DNA of 64,000 nt, from assembly GCA_030323885.1 (NCBI GenBank), contig CM059187.1:81735527-81799526 (forward strand), given 5' to 3'. Both the position numbers and the translations under genes were made by a program. The DNA is from Branchipolynoe longqiensis. Lineage: Eukaryota; Annelida; Polychaeta; Phyllodocida; Polynoidae. The notes below the pieces were generated by a model. It saw only the letters and a list, made by a program, of their open reading frames with translations, had not been told where the DNA came from and did no database searches. Shown one piece after another: positions 59,849-64,000 of the stretch. The stretch's first letter is position 1, and each line of letters starts with the position of its first letter.

Positions 59849-59876
59849 ATCATCATCATCATCATCATCATCATGC
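59849..59876. repeat. (CAT)n microsatellite
   Basis: Nine uninterrupted CAT units. Confidence 0.95.
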
Positions 59877-60894
59877 TGTCAGTCGCGATGCGACAAAGAC
59901 TGCTTTCATTACTTGACTGCCACTCTCCATTTAGCTCTCTGCTGTGAGAGTTGCCTTCATGAGTCAGTCTTAATGTCTCTCAGCTTCAGGTTTCTCTTGA
60001 TGGTATCCTTGAACCGGAGACGAGGGCACCCATAGATGAGCTCAAGCAGCGCGGTCATTGGTAACCCGGGCGACGACCGAGCCGGTATGGTGTTTTGTGT
60101 GGTTATACATTTCATGAAAGTTGCCTGCAAAAGTGTTGAGTGCTGCTGACTTTTGTAAGTTACCAGCAGCACTCTCTCGGGGAGCAAATAGAGGTTTCAC
60201 ACCGGCAAGAACATGTCAAGACAGGCGCAAAACTATTTGTCCCTGCAGTGGCTGGTCGGGAAATGTTGGGATTTCCATACATCAACCGCCCTTAATGCTG
60301 CCACAGTGACATGGTTTTCTGTTCAGGGTTTGCTCCCTTAGCCTTCAGTTCTGTCAAGAACCTGTACCACAAGACTCTGCGAGTCTACAACTCTGCAGGG
60401 CAGGGGCGTCAAACTCCGAGGTATTGCTATACCTGCATACCCACATAAGTCTCATACTTACGATTACAAATATCCAGGTAACAGATTTCCTTTGCACACA
60501 GGGCAGGATCAACATGAGACAGTGCTTTGCGTGTACATCTTGGTTACTGTACGGCGCATGTTGCAAACAAATGCAGTGTTTGTACCAAGGCAGAAATAAA
60601 AATCCTACTTTTGTGCAACCAAAATCTTAGGTTTCCTCCAGTACTTAAAATATGAAAAAACAAAGCTGTCAGACAATTTACTATATATATTCTGAATAAA
60701 GTAACTTATTTCATTAGCATTCCACAGAATTTATGACATTCAAGTTAAGTTTTGAACAAGAAATGTAAGCAAAACCCGACGGATTCGTCCAAAAACAATG
60801 CAAAATTATCTCAAATCTGACTTTATCCGACAAATATGTGAATATCCGACGAAAGTCAGATAATCCGACCGTGTACAAATGTTGCAAATATGAT

Positions 60895-61045
60895 ACTCTG
60901 CCTAGATCAGGACTCTTAACCTGCATTTCAGACAAGCACATTAACCATTAGATTACCTAGGCTCCCTGATGCAATTAACCTACCCACATCCACACCCACC
61001 TGTGATATTTCACCTGGGGAGGTCAGTGCAACGGGCTACACTTGT
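60895..61045 (-). mobile_element. SINE family B-like, degraded
   Basis: Inverted gtgc-less head with cattaaccattagattacct, aggctccctgatgcaatta and a worn end. Confidence 0.65.
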
Positions 61046-61071
61046 AATGAAAAATCACCCTATAACGTAAA

Positions 61072-61182
61072 CCCATCACGGCTAGGAAGCGACAAGTATC
61101 AAACATCATTGGTTTCATTCAACCTGGAACCAAACTCCCGACCTCTACCGCTCTACCGATTAGGCCACCGCGCCCGCTGACA
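61072..61182 (-). mobile_element. SINE family A head fragment
   Basis: Inverted ctaggaagcgacaagtatca, gaaccaaactcccgacctct and ctctaccgattaggccaccg. Confidence 0.75.
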
Positions 61183-61432
61183 ATTGGTGGATAGATATCT
61201 GGATGGAATGCGGATTTACTGAAGCAAAAATATTGTGAGAAGGTTGTTGCACACATGTATCCCAGTGTCCGCGTGATGTCAGTGCTGATGTACCCGCGCT
61301 TTTTATAACATTAGACAGTCGGTACAGAGTACACATGTATTTAACTGAACTGTGACGTGTGCACGGCCCAGTCACCAAGGTTACGAGCACCTACTGTTGT
61401 TGTAAATGTACTCATGTTGCAATTGTACACAC

Positions 61433-61770
61433 CGTGTATGGTGGCTGAAGCGGTAGAGCGCGTGGGCTTCACTGCGGAAGATCGGGAGTTTGGTTCTCGG
61501 TCGAGTCAAACCAATAACTTTAAATTTGATACTTATTGCTTCCTAGCCTGGCGCTTGGCATTAATAGGATATGGCAAGGACTAGTTAGCTCAGGGTCAGG
61601 ATAATGTAACTGAGTGGGATATTGGGTCATGGTGCCAGTGGCCTGATTTCCTAGTGGGGCAGCACTGTAAAGTTGCCATGAGTGTGCACTGTCACAAGTC
61701 GGTACCCATCCTGACATTACCTCAGGTGTTCCCAGGATGTAAACCTCCAATATGCAACCAACCAATGCAA
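61433..61770 (+). mobile_element. SINE family A, full-length copy
   Basis: Head gtggctgaagcggtagagcg and gggagtttggttctcgg, all body landmarks, and tail ggtgttcccaggatgtaaac with an accaacc end; about 338 bp. Confidence 0.88.
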
Positions 61771-62329
61771 TTGTACAAACATAAATACCTACGAGCACAT
61801 TTTAAAAGCTACCATCTATTGGTGACGTAAAACTAACCCATCTGACCCACTAGATATTTATAGCAAGTTTTTAAAGATTGTGTGCGTATGTTACATTCGT
61901 TGATTGAGCAGGGGGGAATTTCGATCACTGACAATTGGTCATCTTCATTCCACCGTTCCTTGTCGTATTTGAGTATTGCAGAGTACCAGGTAAGGTTGTG
62001 ATAAGTATAAATTGTTCAGTTATTGGTTTGACACGGCGAGGGTTTGAATGTATTCATTTTTAAGTCAATGGTTTTACACGACTGTCGTTCGAACCCATTG
62101 TCTGAATCCCACGACCTAGGAAGTGAGCGCTCAATTTATTTGGTCATCCCGTCTAGACAGGATTAAAACTAAGCGAACTGCCTTGTTGGATATTTGTAAG
62201 GACTGGTTCATGAGGAACTGATAATGACTGCCTACCCATATGGAAATATAGAATTCTTGGTTAAAGTAACGATTAAAAAAGCCCATTTAGCTGTCTTAAT
62301 GTTGCCTAAATATCAGGCATCAAGAATGT

Positions 62330-62425
62330 CATGGGGATGATGACAATGGGAAAGATTGTGCCTAGAAAAGGATTCGAACCCACAACTCTTGCATTCTGAG
62401 CTAGTGTGCTAACCATTAAACTGTG
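62330..62425 (-). mobile_element. SINE family B head fragment
   Basis: Inverted tcatggggatgatgacaatg, ggattcgaacccacaactct and gtgctaaccattaaac. Confidence 0.75.
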
Positions 62426-63480
62426 TATGTCCTTTTGCATCTGAATAATTGAAAATATACATATTCTGACATTTTTAAGTAGGTCAAATGATGCTCACAC
62501 CCAATAAATAGCATGGAAACCAATCTGACTTCAAAATCAAATATTTTCTACACAAAAGTTGACATTTTTAGGACATTTCACATGCCACTTGCTTTATAAA
62601 CAGTAGTAATAATAATTTGAAACCTCATTGCTATGGTTTTGTGTTATTTGTGATGATTAAAGAGAAAAGCAGAAAAATATTAGCACGGTAACAGTCCAAG
62701 TGGAATCAACAATTTTACACAAATGTTCAGCTCAAATTTCAATGTTTAGGGGCAATTTCAGGATTTATCTTTTAGTATACCATAACTATGTCCATGCATA
62801 GAGTGTCAAATGGTGAAAATAGTTCCTGTACTGTATCTGACTCACTGTTTGATACAGAGTTTCATAGTACTTGCAAGTGGAAACGAAATGTTATGATGTT
62901 AATGACTCCAGAAAAGGTTAACTATTTCATAATCTTCATAATTCTTTTTCGAAATAAATGTTTTTAACTTAATGAAGACATTGTATATGACCGTTTGAAG
63001 TGAAATGTGCTGTTGTTCAGAGGTTTTCATGAAGTTTGTGACACTTTATTTTCAATGCTGTTGACAATGTTACAAATTAGTGATGTAATTTTCTATTTAT
63101 TTAGCTACATCCATCCCAATAAGATACATAATACACAATATTAACATTTACTTTTGATCTAAAATATCTCCCACATTATTGGGCTAAATGATGAAATCTA
63201 AATATTGACACTCCAATAATGGGCTTCTTTGAAATGTGCATTTCAAGTAGACTACCTCAAGTGATACATAGTTTCTGAGAACGACCCTTATATGAACGCC
63301 ACTATGAAATGTTTGTTTAATTGTAACGATTGATTTGTTAGCAATTGGACCCCACATGGGCATATGACACATGTTTGGTCCCGTGTCTTAGTGTCCTCTG
63401 TAAACCAGGACACAGACTCATAACATGGGACATGAGCTCGATTTACCAAGATAAAAACAACTAAGCAACTAAAGATTAAA
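62426..63480. other. AT-rich sequence, nothing recognised
   Basis: Presumed HMGCS1 intron. No exon, ORF with recognisable domain or repeat family was seen. Confidence 0.5.
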
Positions 63481-63483
63481 CAC

Positions 63484-63785
63484 AAATTGCATATTCCGAT
63501 CTTTTAAATTTCTGCAAAATTAAAAAAGTTAATATATTAGGTTGGTTATTATAGTTATCTTTCTTTAGTTTGGACTAGTACTTAAGTAACAAGGTTTAAC
63601 TGAAGATATTTGAAATGAAAATATGTAAAGATAATTTTGGTGTGCACACTGAAATGCTGAACATTTATAGGCGTCTGTGACTTGCGGCAGTTACAGGTTC
63701 TATTGAATTGACTCAACATTATTTCTATACAGCAATAAATGTTTAATATGTTCACAAGTATCTAAGTTGGATATATATGATAGGT
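63484..63785 (-). mobile_element. TTAA-flanked MITE fragment
   Basis: Starts aaattgcatattccgatctt and has the inverted body tatattaggttggttattat, ggttctattgaattgactca and gtatctaagttggatatata; the far end is missing. Confidence 0.72.
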
Positions 63786-64000
63786 ATGGCTTTGGTTTCA
63801 ATTCATTGTTTTTTCTGGCAGCCGAAACACCTCTGAAATACACTATTTGCATTCCTCCTGTGACTCAGTGGGGTGCTGTGTGTCCCCACGATAACCTAAA
63901 CAAATTTAGGGTTTTTTTTCCTGCACCCAATCACATGCCTGTTAATTTAATGCCCAATTCATGACTACACATGAGAGCACTTTAGATAGTGAATAGTTTG

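Overview
This is animal nuclear DNA: short exons with GT/AG boundaries, long introns packed with tRNA-derived SINEs and short inverted-repeat transposons, and many minisatellites. Two genes are supported by protein similarity and matching intron phases. On the + strand, six 3' exons (329-10162) encode the C-terminal 209 residues of a CTDSPL2-type HAD phosphatase. On the - strand, six 3' exons (36693-52284) encode about the last 309 residues of cytosolic 3-hydroxy-3-methylglutaryl-CoA synthase (HMGCS1). The genes converge tail to tail, and both 5' parts lie outside the window. The organism is probably a marine invertebrate. Tandem repeats that copy exon-intron junctions recall minisatellites I remember being described in amphioxus (Branchiostoma), so amphioxus is my best guess, unconfirmed.

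Layout. 1-10.2 kb: CTDSPL2; its introns hold a 21-bp minisatellite, a nonsense-inactivated transposon-type ORF, nested inverted-repeat elements, and a tandem array of partial exon-4 copies. 10.2-36.7 kb: intergenic or UTR sequence with minisatellites (10.5-11.6, 12.4-13.2, 15.4-16.4 kb), MITEs, SINEs, and an inverted pair of GC-rich retroelement copies (24.76-27.1 kb on -, 27.96-30.03 kb on +). The + copy has an intact 379-codon gag-like ORF and a perfect 20-bp target duplication. 36.7-52.3 kb: HMGCS1; its introns hold a 3.86-kb almost pure purine tract (38989-42846) and tandem repeats close to the splice donors of exons B, C and D. 52.3-64 kb: no exon recognised; probably the next HMGCS1 intron, full of SINEs and MITEs.

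The two genes have unrelated roles, protein phosphatase and mevalonate pathway; nothing suggests joint function. The most unusual theme is that several introns in both genes carry tandem repeats starting at or just past the 5' splice site, and in two cases the repeat unit contains exon sequence. Most longer ORFs in the window are by-products of GC-rich or repetitive sequence and are omitted.
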